A stretch of DNA of 64,000 nt from Chitinophagaceae bacterium (GCA_016719015.1 JADKAZ010000002.1:372001-436000); one strand, 5' to 3'; shown: positions 17,794 to 27,350, counted from the stretch's first letter. A program made the numbers and translations. The notes: a model not told the origin generated them from the sequence alone.

Positions 17794-19445
17794 ATGCTAA
17801 ATCAACTTTTTCGTAAGAAATCCATTCCTCATATTCTTAAAGAGGCTGAAGCAGGTCTTCATGATGGCCATTCATTAGGACTAAAAAAGGTATTAGGTGT
17901 CCGTGACCTTACCTTTTTTGGGGTAGCTGCCATCATTGGAGCCGGAATTTTTAGTGGTATTGGTTCCGCAGCGTCCAGCGGAGGACCGGGAGTTGTATTT
18001 CTTTATGCATTTACTGCTATTGCCTGCGGATTTGCAGCACTATGCTATGCGGAATTTGCATCTACGGTTCCTGTTTCCGGCAGTGCATACACTTATTCTT
18101 ATGTAGCGTTCGGTGAAATTTTCGCCTGGATAATCGGGTGGGACTTGCTGATGGAATATGCTATTGGCAATATTGCTGTAGCTATTTCCTGGAGCGATTA
18201 TTTTACCAACCTGATGTCAAAAGCAGGCATGCATATTCCTGATTGGATGACAATGGATTACCTGTCTGCCAAGAGAGGGTTCGCAGAAGGACTGGCTGAT
18301 CAATCTGCTGCCTGGACTGATGCGCCACAAATTTTTGGCTTTCGGTTAATCATGGATATACCGGCTCTTTTAATCGTTTTTTTAATAACCTACATTGTTT
18401 TCAGGGGTATAAAAGAATCCAGTTCTGCCAGTAATCTTATGGTAATAATAAAACTGGCTGTTATTTTCTTTGTCATTGTTCTTGGAGCATATTATGTAAA
18501 TACTGATAACTGGTCGCCATTTACACCCACCGGTTTTTCCGGAATTATGAAAGGAGTATCCGCAGTATTTTTCGCCTATATCGGGTTTGATGCCATCTCA
18601 ACTACAGCAGAGGAGTGTAAAAACCCCAACGGGACTTACCCCGGGGAATGATTTATTCATTGATAATTTGTACGGTCGTTTACATATTACTGGCATTGGT
18701 ACTCACAGGGATGGTGCCATATACTAAATTAAATGTTGGCGATCCACTGGCCATGGTATTTGATGAAAGAGGAATGAAATTTATTTCAGGTATTGTTGCA
18801 GTCAGTGCCATCATTGCTACAGCCAGTGTATTATTGGTTTTCCAGTTGGGGCAACCAAGAATATGGATGAGTATGAGTCGTGACGGCTTGTTACCTAAAA
18901 TATTTTCCAGGATTCATCCAAAGTATGGTACGCCATCGTTTTCTACCATCTTAACCGGTATTGTAGTAGCAGTTCCTGCCTTGTTTCTTAACCTGGGTGA
19001 AGTACTTTCACTAACAAGCATTGGAACATTATTTGCCTTTGTGCTTGTTTGTGGCGGGGTTCTAGTTTTGCAACAGCGAAAGGATAAACCGGAGAGTAAG
19101 TTTAAAGTGCCCTATATAAATGCTCAGTTTATTTATCCTGCCCTTGTAATTGCAGCAATAGTCTTAATTGTAAATAAAGTGCCGTCACACTTTACAGAAG
19201 ATATCTGGACTAAGGACACCTGGCCCATGGCAGCATTCTGGGTAATAGCGATAACCATGGCGGTGCTGGCCTTTACCCGGAAACTCTCGCTGCTACCTAT
19301 ATTGGGAATGATCAGCTGTTTCTACCTGATGGCACAGGAAACTCATAAAGTGTGGATGCGGTTCCTGATTTGGTTGGTGATAGGGCTGGCAATCTACTTC
19401 CTGTATAGTTACTGGAATAGCAAATTGGCTAAAGAAAAAGAATAA
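17794..19445 (+). pseudogene. APC-family amino acid permease, frameshifted (copy 1)
   Basis: Restored, this encodes about 550 residues with some twelve membrane segments of the amino acid-polyamine-cation family. The N-terminal part contains GVAAIIGAGIFSGIG, the conserved first-helix glycine motif. Copy 1 has four Cs at 18624-18627, where the partial second copy has five (23040-23044). The missing base ends the first frame at 18651, and a second frame resumes at 18648. The intact reading in copy 2 (KNPQRDLPRGMIY) shows the original frame. A one-base homopolymer loss could be a sequencing error, in which case the gene is functional. The substrate is unknown. Confidence 0.85.
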
Positions 19446-19486
19446 GAGAATACCAAGTTTTTATCCGTCGTACATTTTACTTAGAG

Positions 19487-19494
19487 TAACTTTG
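19487..19494 (+). promoter_or_regulatory. -7 promoter element upstream of the Smr gene
   Basis: TAACTTTG matches TAnnTTTG and lies 56 nt before the ATG at 19550. The same element is present in copy 2 at 23905-23912. Confidence 0.45.
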
Positions 19495-19549
19495 TGCGAC
19501 TTTTTATTTTGGTAAAATTAAAATTCCCCTTTAGGGGATAGGGGGTAAT

Positions 19550-20590
19550 ATGAAGTACCAGATTGGTGATAAAGTTTTGATCCTGCATTCTAATGAAGAA
19601 GGGACAGTGCTGGATATTATTAATGATAAGATGCTGATGGTGGATGTGAATGGTATAAGTTTCCCGGTTTACATGGACCAGGTGGATTTTCCTTATTTCA
19701 AACAATTTTCAGCAAAAAAAATATTTCCGTCAAAAAAGGAAAAGCAATATGTGGATGATGTGCGAAAGGAGAAAAAGCCGGGTGAAGAGAAAGTTGTAGA
19801 TGGCGTATGGCTTACCTTTTTACCGGTAATGGATACCGATGAGTTTGGCGATGTAGTAGTAGAGGAATTAAAGCTTCACCTGGTCAACAGAACAGAAACA
19901 CCCTATAATTTTGAGTACAAGCTGCATTTCTTTGGCAAGCCCGATTTTGATTTAAAGAACACTATTCATCCGTTTGAAGATTTTTACCTGCATGATGTGG
20001 ACTTCGCTGATCTTAACGACAGTCCATCATTTGAATTTGATTTTTCTCTGCTTCAGCCGGACCTGCCTGCCAGCCGGCACGGTAAAAAGAAAGCCGACCA
20101 TTTTGAGGCATCGGTAAAATTAAAGCCGAAGCAACTCTTTGCAAAAATTGAGGAATTGAAAGAAAAGAACCAGGCTACATTTTCCCAGTTATTGTTTGCC
20201 ATCTATCCTGATAGAGTGTATGAAGACAAAATTGAAATGGGAGGGCTTGCGGCAAAGGGGTATAAAATATATGAAGCCTCCCAGGCAAGGCAGCACCTGG
20301 AGCCTGCCCGGAGTGTAATTGATCTGCATATTGAAAAGCTCACAGATGATTACCGGCGAATGAGCAATTATGAAATAGTAAGCTTGCAGTTAAAGACTTT
20401 TGAAAAATATTATCACCTGGCTATTGCTCATCATCAACATTCATTAATTGTAATACATGGCGTGGGAGAAGGGGTACTGCGGAATGAGATTCATGATATA
20501 CTAAGATTAAAAAAGGAAGTGAAATCGTTTGTAAACCAGTATCATCCAAATTTTGGTTATGGTGCTACTGAAATATTCTTCCAGTACTGA
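19550..20590 (+). CDS. DUF2027 and Smr domain protein (MutS2 C-terminal-like)
   Basis: It encodes 346 residues. The N-terminal basic, beta-rich DUF2027 region (KYQIGDKVLILHSNEEGTV) is followed by a beta-rich middle. The C-terminal Smr domain (about 265-346) has the signature IDLHIEK and the HGVGEGVLR loop. Smr domains in MutS2 act as nucleases or ribosome/RNA-associated modules; DUF2027-Smr proteins are typical of Bacteroidota and their role is not established. This copy is intact, while the second copy carries two compensating-type indels. rnpB follows 22 nt later. Confidence 0.85.
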   Translation: MKYQIGDKVLILHSNEEGTVLDIINDKMLMVDVNGISFPVYMDQVDFPYFKQFSAKKIFPSKKEKQYVDDVRKEKKPGEEKVVDGVWLTFLPVMDTDEFGDVVVEELKLHLVNRTETPYNFEYKLHFFGKPDFDLKNTIHPFEDFYLHDVDFADLNDSPSFEFDFSLLQPDLPASRHGKKKADHFEASVKLKPKQLFAKIEELKEKNQATFSQLLFAIYPDRVYEDKIEMGGLAAKGYKIYEASQARQHLEPARSVIDLHIEKLTDDYRRMSNYEIVSLQLKTFEKYYHLAIAHHQHSLIVIHGVGEGVLRNEIHDILRLKKEVKSFVNQYHPNFGYGATEIFFQY

Positions 20591-20600
20591 TTTTACTGAT

Positions 20601-20608
20601 TACTTTTG
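20601..20608 (+). promoter_or_regulatory. -7 promoter element of rnpB (copy 1)
   Basis: TACTTTTG lies 4-5 nt before the first base of the RNA P1 helix, the spacing expected for a -7 element. The counterpart in copy 2 is at 25018-25025. Confidence 0.6.
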
Positions 20609-20612
20609 TGCC

Positions 20613-20966
20613 GCTACAAGCCAGGCTATCGCATCTTATTAATTTAAGAGGAGGAAAGTCCGGACAGCACAGAGCAATGCACCGGTGAATAGCCGGCCTC
20701 CGTCTCGCTTTAAGCGAGACGGTGAGAGAGAGTGCCACAGAAAATAACTACCTCAGCAATGAGGAAAGATGAAAACGTAGGGTAAGAGCCTACGGCCTTT
20801 GATGGTAACATCATCGGCGGGTAAACCTTGCATGCTGAAATGCCACATATAGTATCGTTTGAGGGCGGCTCGTCCGAGATACAGGGTAGGCAGCTTGATT
20901 CCCGCAGGTAACTGCGGAACAGATAAATGATAGCCCACGACAGAATCCGGCTTACCAGCTTGTAGC
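20613..20966 (+). ncRNA. rnpB: RNase P RNA (copy 1)
   Basis: This is the catalytic RNA of RNase P, bacterial class A. It has the conserved GAGGAAAGTCCGGAC block near the 5' end and ACAGAATCCGGCTTA near the 3' end. The 5' GCTACAAGCC pairs with the 3' end to form P1. In this copy the 3' strand reads AGCTTGTAGC, leaving one mismatch that copy 2 does not have. Copy 1 also lacks single bases in homopolymers (A, G and two Ts of the terminal T run) relative to copy 2. A P9-position stem is formed by CCGTCTCG and CGAGACGG. It is transcribed from its own TACTTTTG promoter. Confidence 0.93.
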
Positions 20967-20970
20967 TTTT

Positions 20971-21054
20971 AATTCAATGTATTTCCAATATAACCTCCCA
21001 GTTCCATCAACCAGGCAATGCCTAAATGAACCAGCAATCCTCCATAAATGGATC
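20971..21054 (-). pseudogene. 3' fragment of CPBP protease gene (copy 1)
   Basis: These are the last 28 or so codons of the CPBP gene that is complete at 25390-26304. They are followed upstream by WD40-repeat DNA instead of the rest of the gene. It cannot be functional as it stands and marks the right boundary of repeat copy 1. Confidence 0.85.
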
Positions 21055-22594
21055 CAACAGCTACTCTAATTGCAGATTTAAAAGGACACTCCTCGATTGG
21101 GTCAACTCAGCTAATTTTAGCTCCGATGGAAAAAAAAATTGTCACTGTTTCAGATGATAAGACTGCTAAAGTCTGGGATATCAATTCCGGGAATATTCTT
21201 GCAGATTTAAAAGGACATACGAAAGCGGTTTTGTTCGCCAAATTCAGTTCTGACGGAAAAAATTGTTGGCAGCTTCATCAAAGATAGTACCGCTAAAATC
21301 TGGGATGCAACTTCGGGGAAATTATTAGTTGATTTAACCGCATACAGATGAAGTTTATTCTGTGGAATTTGATACTGATGGCAAAAAGTGGTTACCTCTT
21401 CTGTGGATGGAATGCATAAAATCTGGGATGCGTTTTCCGGGGAACCTAATTGTTGATTTAAAGGACATTTGAAGTGGGTCAACACCGCTGTTTTCAGCTC
21501 TGATGGAAAAATAGTTACCGCTTCCGATGATAGCACCGCAAAGATCTGGGATGTTGGTTAAACAAACTCCTTTTGATTTAAAGGGGCATCTGATGAGGTC
21601 CGCTATGCCTAGTTTAGCCCGGATGAGAAAAATTATTACAGGTTCCTGGTGATAGGGCAGTTCCAAAATATGGATGTCACTACGGGGAAAGCTAATCCTT
21701 GATTTAAAAGGGCATGTTGGGTGGGCGGGTAGCCTACACACACAGCTCCCTGTGGAACAAAAATTGTTACCACTTCTTTAGATGGTATTGCAAAATATGG
21801 GATGCAGTTTCTGCAAACGTCTTACTAGCTTAAAAGGTCGTACAAAGAGGCCAATGCGGTATACAGCCCTGATGGTAAAAAAATTCTAATTAATTCATTA
21901 ACTAATTCGATTAAAATATTGGATGCGGTGACGGGCAAATTTCTTTTTTATATAAAACAAAATACAAATTTCTTTGATGCAAATTTTAGCCCAGATGGAA
22001 AGAAGATTATTACTTCATCTGCTGAAGACGGGGATGTCAAAATTTGGGATGCTGCTTCCGGAAACTTCCAATTGAATTTAAATGGGCATACGGCCCCTGT
22101 TCACCGGTACGGTGGGCCGTCGACGGGAATAAAATTATTACTTTTTCTGGGGATACCACCGCTAAAATCTGGGATGCTGCTTCCGGGAAGCTGATCACAA
22201 ATTTCTAACAGGCCATAGGAATTATGTTGACGGCGAGTTTAGCCTGATGGTAAGAGTCATTATCCGTTCCGGAGATTCAACTGTTAAAATATTGGATGCT
22301 AATTCAGGTACTCTTATGTTTCGGTTGAAGGTGTAAAGGTGCTTGTTATTCCGTTTTTTTCAGTCCTGATGGGGAAAGAATTGTAACCTCTTATTATTTG
22401 GATAATATATCTAAACTCTGGAACGCAGCAACGGGAGAATATATTTGATTTAAGCCATACTATGAATGTTCTTCATGCTGGATTTAGTCCCGACGGAAAA
22501 AAATTGTTACGGATTATGATTAGATAATACTGCTAGAATATGGGACGCAAATTCGGGAAATCTTATTAACACTTTATTAGGGCATAAGAATGCA
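21055..22594 (+). pseudogene. WD40 repeat array, frameshifted fragment
   Basis: About twelve units of roughly 125 bp each encode variants of DLKGH...FSPDGKKIVT.S.D.TAKIWDA.SG, the WD40 blade consensus. The reading frame breaks in almost every unit, so no long ORF survives; the longest readable pieces are at 21048-21287 and 21919-22194. No start codon, signal or C-terminus is visible: both ends are cut by the flanking 2.88-kb repeats. Intact, the units would form one or two beta-propellers, a protein-protein interaction platform. It may be a decayed gene or unpolished sequence from elsewhere in the genome. Confidence 0.8.
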
Positions 22595-22596
22595 TA

Positions 22597-23862
22597 GCTA
22601 TTTCCTGGAGCGATTATTTTACCAACCTGATGTCAAAAGCAGGCATGCATATTCCTGATTGGATGACAATGGATTACCTGTCTGCCAAGAGAGGGTTCGC
22701 AGAAGGACTGGCTGATCAATCTGCTGCCTGGACTGATGCGCCACAAATTTTTGGCTTTCGGTTAATCATGGATATACCGGCTCTTTTAATCGTTTTTTTA
22801 ATAACCTACATTGTTTTCAGGGGTATAAAAGAATCCCGTTCTGCCAGTAATCTTATGGTAATAATAAAACTGGCTGTTATTTTCTTTGTCATTGTTCTTG
22901 GAGCATATTATGTAAATACTGATAACTGGTCGCCATTTACACCCACCGGTTTTTCCGGAATTATGAAAGGAGTATCCGCAGTATTTTTCGCCTATATCGG
23001 GTTTGATGCCATCTCAACTACAGCAGAGGAGTGTAAAAACCCCCAACGGGATTTACCCCGGGGAATGATTTATTCATTGATAATTTGTACGGTCGTTTAC
23101 ATATTACTGGCATTGGTACTCACAGGGATGGTGCCATATACTAAATTAAATGTTGGCGATCCACTGGCCATGGTATTTGATGAAAGAGGAATGAAATTTA
23201 TTTCAGGTATTGTTGCAGTCAGTGCCATCATTGCTACAGCCAGTGTATTATTGGTTTTCCAGTTGGGGCAACCAAGAATATGGATGAGTATGAGTCGTGA
23301 CGGCTTGTTACCTAAAATATTTTCCAGGATTCATCCAAAGTATGGTACGCCATCGTTTTCTACCATCTTAACCGGTATTGTAGTAGCAGTTCCTGCCTTG
23401 TTTCTTAACCTGGGTGAAGTACTTTCACTAACAAGCATTGGAACATTATTTGCCTTTGTGCTTGTTTGTGGCGGGGTTCTAGTTTTGCAACAGCGAAAGG
23501 ATAAACCAGCAAGTAAGTTTAAAGTACCCTATATCAATGCTCAGTTTATTTATCCTGCCCTTGTAATTGCAGCAATAGTCTTAATTGTAAATAAAGTGCC
23601 GTCACACTTTACAGAAGATATCTGGACTAAGGACACCTGGCCCATGGCAGCATTCTGGGTAATAGCGATAACCATGGCGGTGCTGGCCTTTACCCGGAAA
23701 CTCTCGCTGCTACCTATATTGGGAATGATCAGCTGTTTCTACCTGATGGCACAGGAAACTCATAAAGTGTGGATGCGGTTCCTGATTTGGTTGGTGATAG
23801 GGCTGGCAATCTACTTCCTGTATAGTTACTGGAATAGCAAATTGGCTAAAGAAAAAGAATAA
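22597..23862 (+). pseudogene. APC-family permease, 5'-truncated copy 2
   Basis: The last 421 codons of the permease are in an open frame, joined at the 5' side to WD40 sequence. The first internal methionine is at 22630. The frame is intact where copy 1 has a one-base deletion, so this copy shows the original protein sequence. The first third, including the conserved first transmembrane helix, is missing, so a working transporter is not expected. It differs from copy 1 at a few residues (Ser/Arg in the KES.SASN stretch, Glu/Ala in KP.SKF). Confidence 0.85.
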
Positions 23863-23966
23863 GAGAATACCAAGTTTTTATCCGTCGCACATTTTTACTT
23901 AGAGTAACTTTGTGCGACTTTTTATTTTGGTAAAATTAAAATTCCCCTTTAGGGGATAGGGGTAAT

Positions 23967-25007
23967 ATGAAGTACCAGATTGGTGATAAAGTTTTGATCC
24001 TGCATTCTAATGAAGAAGGGACAGTGCTGGATATTATTAATGATAAGATGCTGATGGTGGATGTGAATGGTATAAGTTTCCCGGTTTACATGGACCAGGT
24101 GGATTTTCCTTATTTCAAACAATTTTCAGCAAAAAAAATATTTCCGTCAAAAAAGGAAAAGCAATATGTGGATGATGTGCGAAAGGAGAAAAAGCCGGGT
24201 GAAGAGAAAGTTGTAGATGGCGTATGGCTTACCTTTTTACCGGTAATGGATACCGATGAGTTTGGCGATGTAGTAGTAGAGGAATTAAAGCTTCACCTGG
24301 TCAACAGAACAGAAACACCCTATAATTTTGTGTACAAGCTGTATTTCTTTGGCAAGCCCGATTTTGATTTAAAGAACACTATTCATCCGTTTGAAGATTT
24401 TTACCTGCATGATGTGGACTTCGCTGATCTTAACGACAGTCCATCATTTGAATTTGATTTTTCTCTGCTTCAGCCGGACCTGCCTGCCAGCCGGCACGGT
24501 AAAAGAAAGCCGACCATTTTGAGGCATCGGTAAAATTAAAGCCGAAGCAACTCTTTGCAAAAATTGAGGAATTGAAAGAAAAGAACCAGGCTACATTTTC
24601 CCAGTTATTATTTGCCACCTACCCGGACAGAGTATATGAAGATAAAATAGAAATGGGAAGACTTGCAGCAAAAGGGTATAAAATATATGAAGTCTCCCAG
24701 GCAAGGCAGCACCTGGAGCCTGCCCGGAGTGTAATTGATCTGCATATTGAAAAGCTCACAGATGATTACCGGCGAATGAGCAATTATGAAATAGTAAGCT
24801 TGCAGTTAAAGACTTTTTGAAAAATATTATCACCTGGCTATTGCTCATCATCAACATTCATTAATTGTAATACATGGCGTGGGAGAAGGGGTACTGCGGA
24901 ATGAGATTCATGATATACTAAGATTAAAAAAGGAAGTGAAATCGTTTGTAAACCAGTATCATCCAAATTTTGGTTATGGTGCTACTGAAATATTCTTCCA
25001 GTACTGA
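23967..25007 (+). pseudogene. DUF2027/Smr gene, frameshifted copy 2
   Basis: It matches the gene at 19550-20590 but loses one A in the run at 24501-24504 and gains one T in the run at 24814-24818. The reading therefore leaves frame in the middle and again before the HGVGEG loop of the Smr domain. Between those points a cluster of third-position differences separates it from copy 1. If the indels are sequencing errors, this is a complete gene from a closely related allele. Confidence 0.85.
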
Positions 25008-25017
25008 TTTTACTGAT

Positions 25018-25025
25018 TACTTTTG
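25018..25025 (+). promoter_or_regulatory. -7 promoter element of rnpB (copy 2)
   Basis: TACTTTTG lies immediately upstream of the P1 helix of the second rnpB, with the same spacing as in copy 1. Confidence 0.55.
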
Positions 25026-25029
25026 TGCC

Positions 25030-25385
25030 GCTACAAGCCAGGCTATCGCATCTTATTAATTTAAGAGGAGGAAAGTCCGGACAGCACAGAGCAATGCACC
25101 GGTGAATAGCCGGCCTCCGTCTCGCTTTAAGCGAGACGGTGAGAGAGAGTGCCACAGAAAATAACTACCTCAGCAATGAGGAAAAGATGAAAACGTAGGG
25201 TAAGAGCCTACGGCCTTTGATGGTAACATCATCGGCGGGTAAACCTTGCATGCTGAAATGCCACATATAGTATCGTTTGAGGGCGGCTCGTCCGAGATAC
25301 AGGGTAGGCAGCTTGATTCCCGCAGGTAACTGCGGGAACAGATAAATGATAGCCCACGACAGAATCCGGCTTACCGGCTTGTAGC
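25030..25385 (+). ncRNA. rnpB: RNase P RNA (copy 2)
   Basis: This is a full-length second RNase P RNA. Its 5' GCTACAAGCC pairs perfectly with 3' GGCTTGTAGC (P1), and a run of six Ts follows as terminator. The conserved CR-I (GAGGAAAGTCCGGAC) and CR-V (ACAGAATCCGGCTTA) blocks are both present. Bacteria normally carry one rnpB, so two copies 4.4 kb apart reflect the flanking duplication. This copy appears the better one because P1 and the homopolymers are complete. Confidence 0.93.
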
Positions 25386-25389
25386 TTTT

Positions 25390-26304
25390 TTAATTCAATG
25401 TATTTCCAATATAACCTCCCAGTTCCATCAACCAGGCAATGCCTAAATGAACCAGCAATCCTCCATAAATGGATCGGGTATGATAGACTACAACACCCAG
25501 TATTATTCCTCCGAAATAAGAACTGATACATTCGCCCAATGGTTTTCCAAAGTGGATGGTACAATAAAAACAAGCCATTGGTAGAATCGCATCCTTACCG
25601 GCCCATTTTATAAAAGCAAGAATTAAAAATCCCCTAAAGAACAATTCGATAGAGATAAAATCACTGCCGTATGAAAGCTCAAATAATAATTTGTGCCACC
25701 AGGTAATTTCATTTTCATTATCTACCCCTGCAATAGTATGTAGCTTCGGATACATAGATAAGAAATCGGCCTGTGTAGATGCAGCTGCTATCAGAGGAAT
25801 CATAATGAGTATCATCAACAGGTAAGGTTTCCAATCTAAATTTTTGCTGCTTAATCCATACAGGGGCTGGTCTTTGTCAAAAAATTTCCAGATAAGAAAT
25901 ACTATGCTGGCAATAATGAGGAGAAGTAAAGGCCATTCAATGATATGGTTCCAATAGCTATTCAAATAAGGGTCTTTTGTAATGAAGAAGGTAAAGCCAA
26001 AACTTAATTTTATTGCAAATACCAGTGGAGCAATCAACAAAAGAAATAAAAAGGCCGGCCGTTTTAAATAGGTGACGGACTTAAAAAAGCCGGTAATGAA
26101 ATAGGGAATGGAGAAAGAAAGCAGGAAGACTGCATACCATGCAAGTAGTTTAATAAGATCGGTATTATTTTTTCTTATGAAATTATCCAGGCCGAAATGA
26201 TAATTAATGAATACAAGAATTGCTGTAAATGAGGATACTGCGATGAGAATCCCTTTATTGATTTCAAAAAAATAGCAACGTAAATTTTTTGCAATACTTT
26301 TCAT
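25390..26304 (-). CDS. CPBP family intramembrane metalloprotease (CAAX-like)
   Basis: It encodes 304 residues with about eight hydrophobic segments. The C-terminal half carries an ABI/CPBP core: IELFFRG, a variant of the EExxxR motif with one of the two glutamates replaced (SIELFFR), then FYCTIHFGKP (the FxxxH motif), then a last segment with GLLVHLGIAWL. Such proteins cleave or bind peptides in the membrane. The variant first motif may reduce catalysis; I cannot tell. It converges on rnpB with only 4 nt between, and its 3' end lies within the duplicated block. Confidence 0.8.
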   Translation of the reverse strand: MKSIAKNLRCYFFEINKGILIAVSSFTAILVFINYHFGLDNFIRKNNTDLIKLLAWYAVFLLSFSIPYFITGFFKSVTYLKRPAFLFLLLIAPLVFAIKLSFGFTFFITKDPYLNSYWNHIIEWPLLLLIIASIVFLIWKFFDKDQPLYGLSSKNLDWKPYLLMILIMIPLIAAASTQADFLSMYPKLHTIAGVDNENEITWWHKLLFELSYGSDFISIELFFRGFLILAFIKWAGKDAILPMACFYCTIHFGKPLGECISSYFGGIILGVVVYHTRSIYGGLLVHLGIAWLMELGGYIGNTLN

Positions 26305-26403
26305 TCAACATTGAAAATAAAATATTTTAACGGTCTTTAAACTTTCTTCCTTCCTTCTCTTCCAAACCTGCGTTAATAATTTCACTTCATTAAAAGTATA
26401 GCC

Positions 26404-27324
26404 ATGAAAACTTTATCTATTACCCGGATTACAAGTGCCGCCATTGCAGTTTTGTTCTCCGCTTTTATTTTTACTTCTTGTCAGAAAGAAAACAGTTTAA
26501 CCACCACAACTGATGTAACAGAAGAAGAAGCCGCTAATTTATCCGACGAAAGTACACAGGCCGAAGCCAGCTTTGATGATGCAGATGATATTGCGTTTAT
26601 TGCTGCTGAAGAAGAAGGTAATGCCGGCGGTTTTGGAGTCGAAGGCCGTTCTGCCACACAAAACCGTATTTACCTTCCGTCGTTCTTTGAACTGCGTGAA
26701 AGGATTGGCGATTGTGCCGACATCACTGTTGCTCCAAACGACAGTACTTATCCCAAGACGGTTACTATTGACTTCGGCGACAGCTGCCGTGGCCGTGATG
26801 GCAAAGTAAGAAGCGGTAAGATTGTACTGCATTTTACAGGTCCGGTTCGCAGACCCGGTTCTGTAGTTACTCTCACTTTTGTTCGTTATCATGTAAACAG
26901 GGTACACATTGAAGGGAAAAAGATATTCAAAAATCTTTCAATTCCACCAACACACAAATGGAGTATTGAAGTATTGGACGGCCGGGTTACATTTCCTAAC
27001 GGCACAGGTTTTACATATGAAGGCATTAAAACTGTAACTCAAATTGCAGGAATGCTTACCTGCATTGTCAGAGATGATGTATACAAAATCACAGGCCGTT
27101 CTAAAACAATATTTAATAATGGCATCACTGTGAATCTAAATACAGAAGAACCGTTGATTAAAAAAGTAAACTGCCATTGGATAAGTGAAGGGACCCTGAA
27201 AATAAAAATTAATGCCAGGATACTTTACCTTGATTTTGGCTTCCCGAACAACGGTTATTGTGATAACAAAGCATTACTGACATGGAATAACGGAAGCAAC
27301 CAGAGGGTGATATTCTTACCATAG
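26404..27324 (+). CDS. Hypothetical lipoprotein
   Basis: It encodes 306 residues. The lipoprotein signal ends in lipobox FTSC (Cys about residue 26), followed by an acidic, low-complexity linker (about 30-85). The beta-rich globular part has YPKTVTIDFGDSCRGRDGKVRSGKI and a C-terminal NNGYCDNKALLTWNNG. I recognise this as a conserved Bacteroidota lipoprotein of unknown role but cannot name a family. It is a single gene with a very strong terminator. Confidence 0.72.
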   Translation: MKTLSITRITSAAIAVLFSAFIFTSCQKENSLTTTTDVTEEEAANLSDESTQAEASFDDADDIAFIAAEEEGNAGGFGVEGRSATQNRIYLPSFFELRERIGDCADITVAPNDSTYPKTVTIDFGDSCRGRDGKVRSGKIVLHFTGPVRRPGSVVTLTFVRYHVNRVHIEGKKIFKNLSIPPTHKWSIEVLDGRVTFPNGTGFTYEGIKTVTQIAGMLTCIVRDDVYKITGRSKTIFNNGITVNLNTEEPLIKKVNCHWISEGTLKIKINARILYLDFGFPNNGYCDNKALLTWNNGSNQRVIFLP

Positions 27325-27350
27325 TATTTCAGTAGTGTTATTTTATAAGA

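Larger units (their letters stand above)
18179..21054. repeat. Long direct repeat, copy 1
   Basis: About 2.88 kb runs from the middle of the permease gene through the Smr gene and rnpB to the 3' end of the CPBP gene. It recurs at 22595-25475 in the same orientation with only scattered differences. Copy 1 ends at GGATC, after which the sequence switches to WD40 repeats. Confidence 0.95.
22595..25475. repeat. Long direct repeat, copy 2
   Basis: This is the second copy of the 2.88-kb block. It starts inside the permease coding region directly after WD40 DNA and continues past 25475 into the rest of the CPBP gene. Relative to copy 1 it has single-base indels in homopolymers and a dense patch of mostly synonymous changes near 24607-24695. 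Confidence 0.95.

Noticed and set aside
21055..22594. Tandem 125-bp repeats as a CRISPR or satellite array
   Set aside because: The units are coding WD40 blades with divergent sequence and no constant repeat/spacer structure.
21055..22594. WD40 segment as an integrated mobile element
   Set aside because: There is no transposase, integrase, terminal inverted repeat or target-site duplication; the flanking repeats are host genes.
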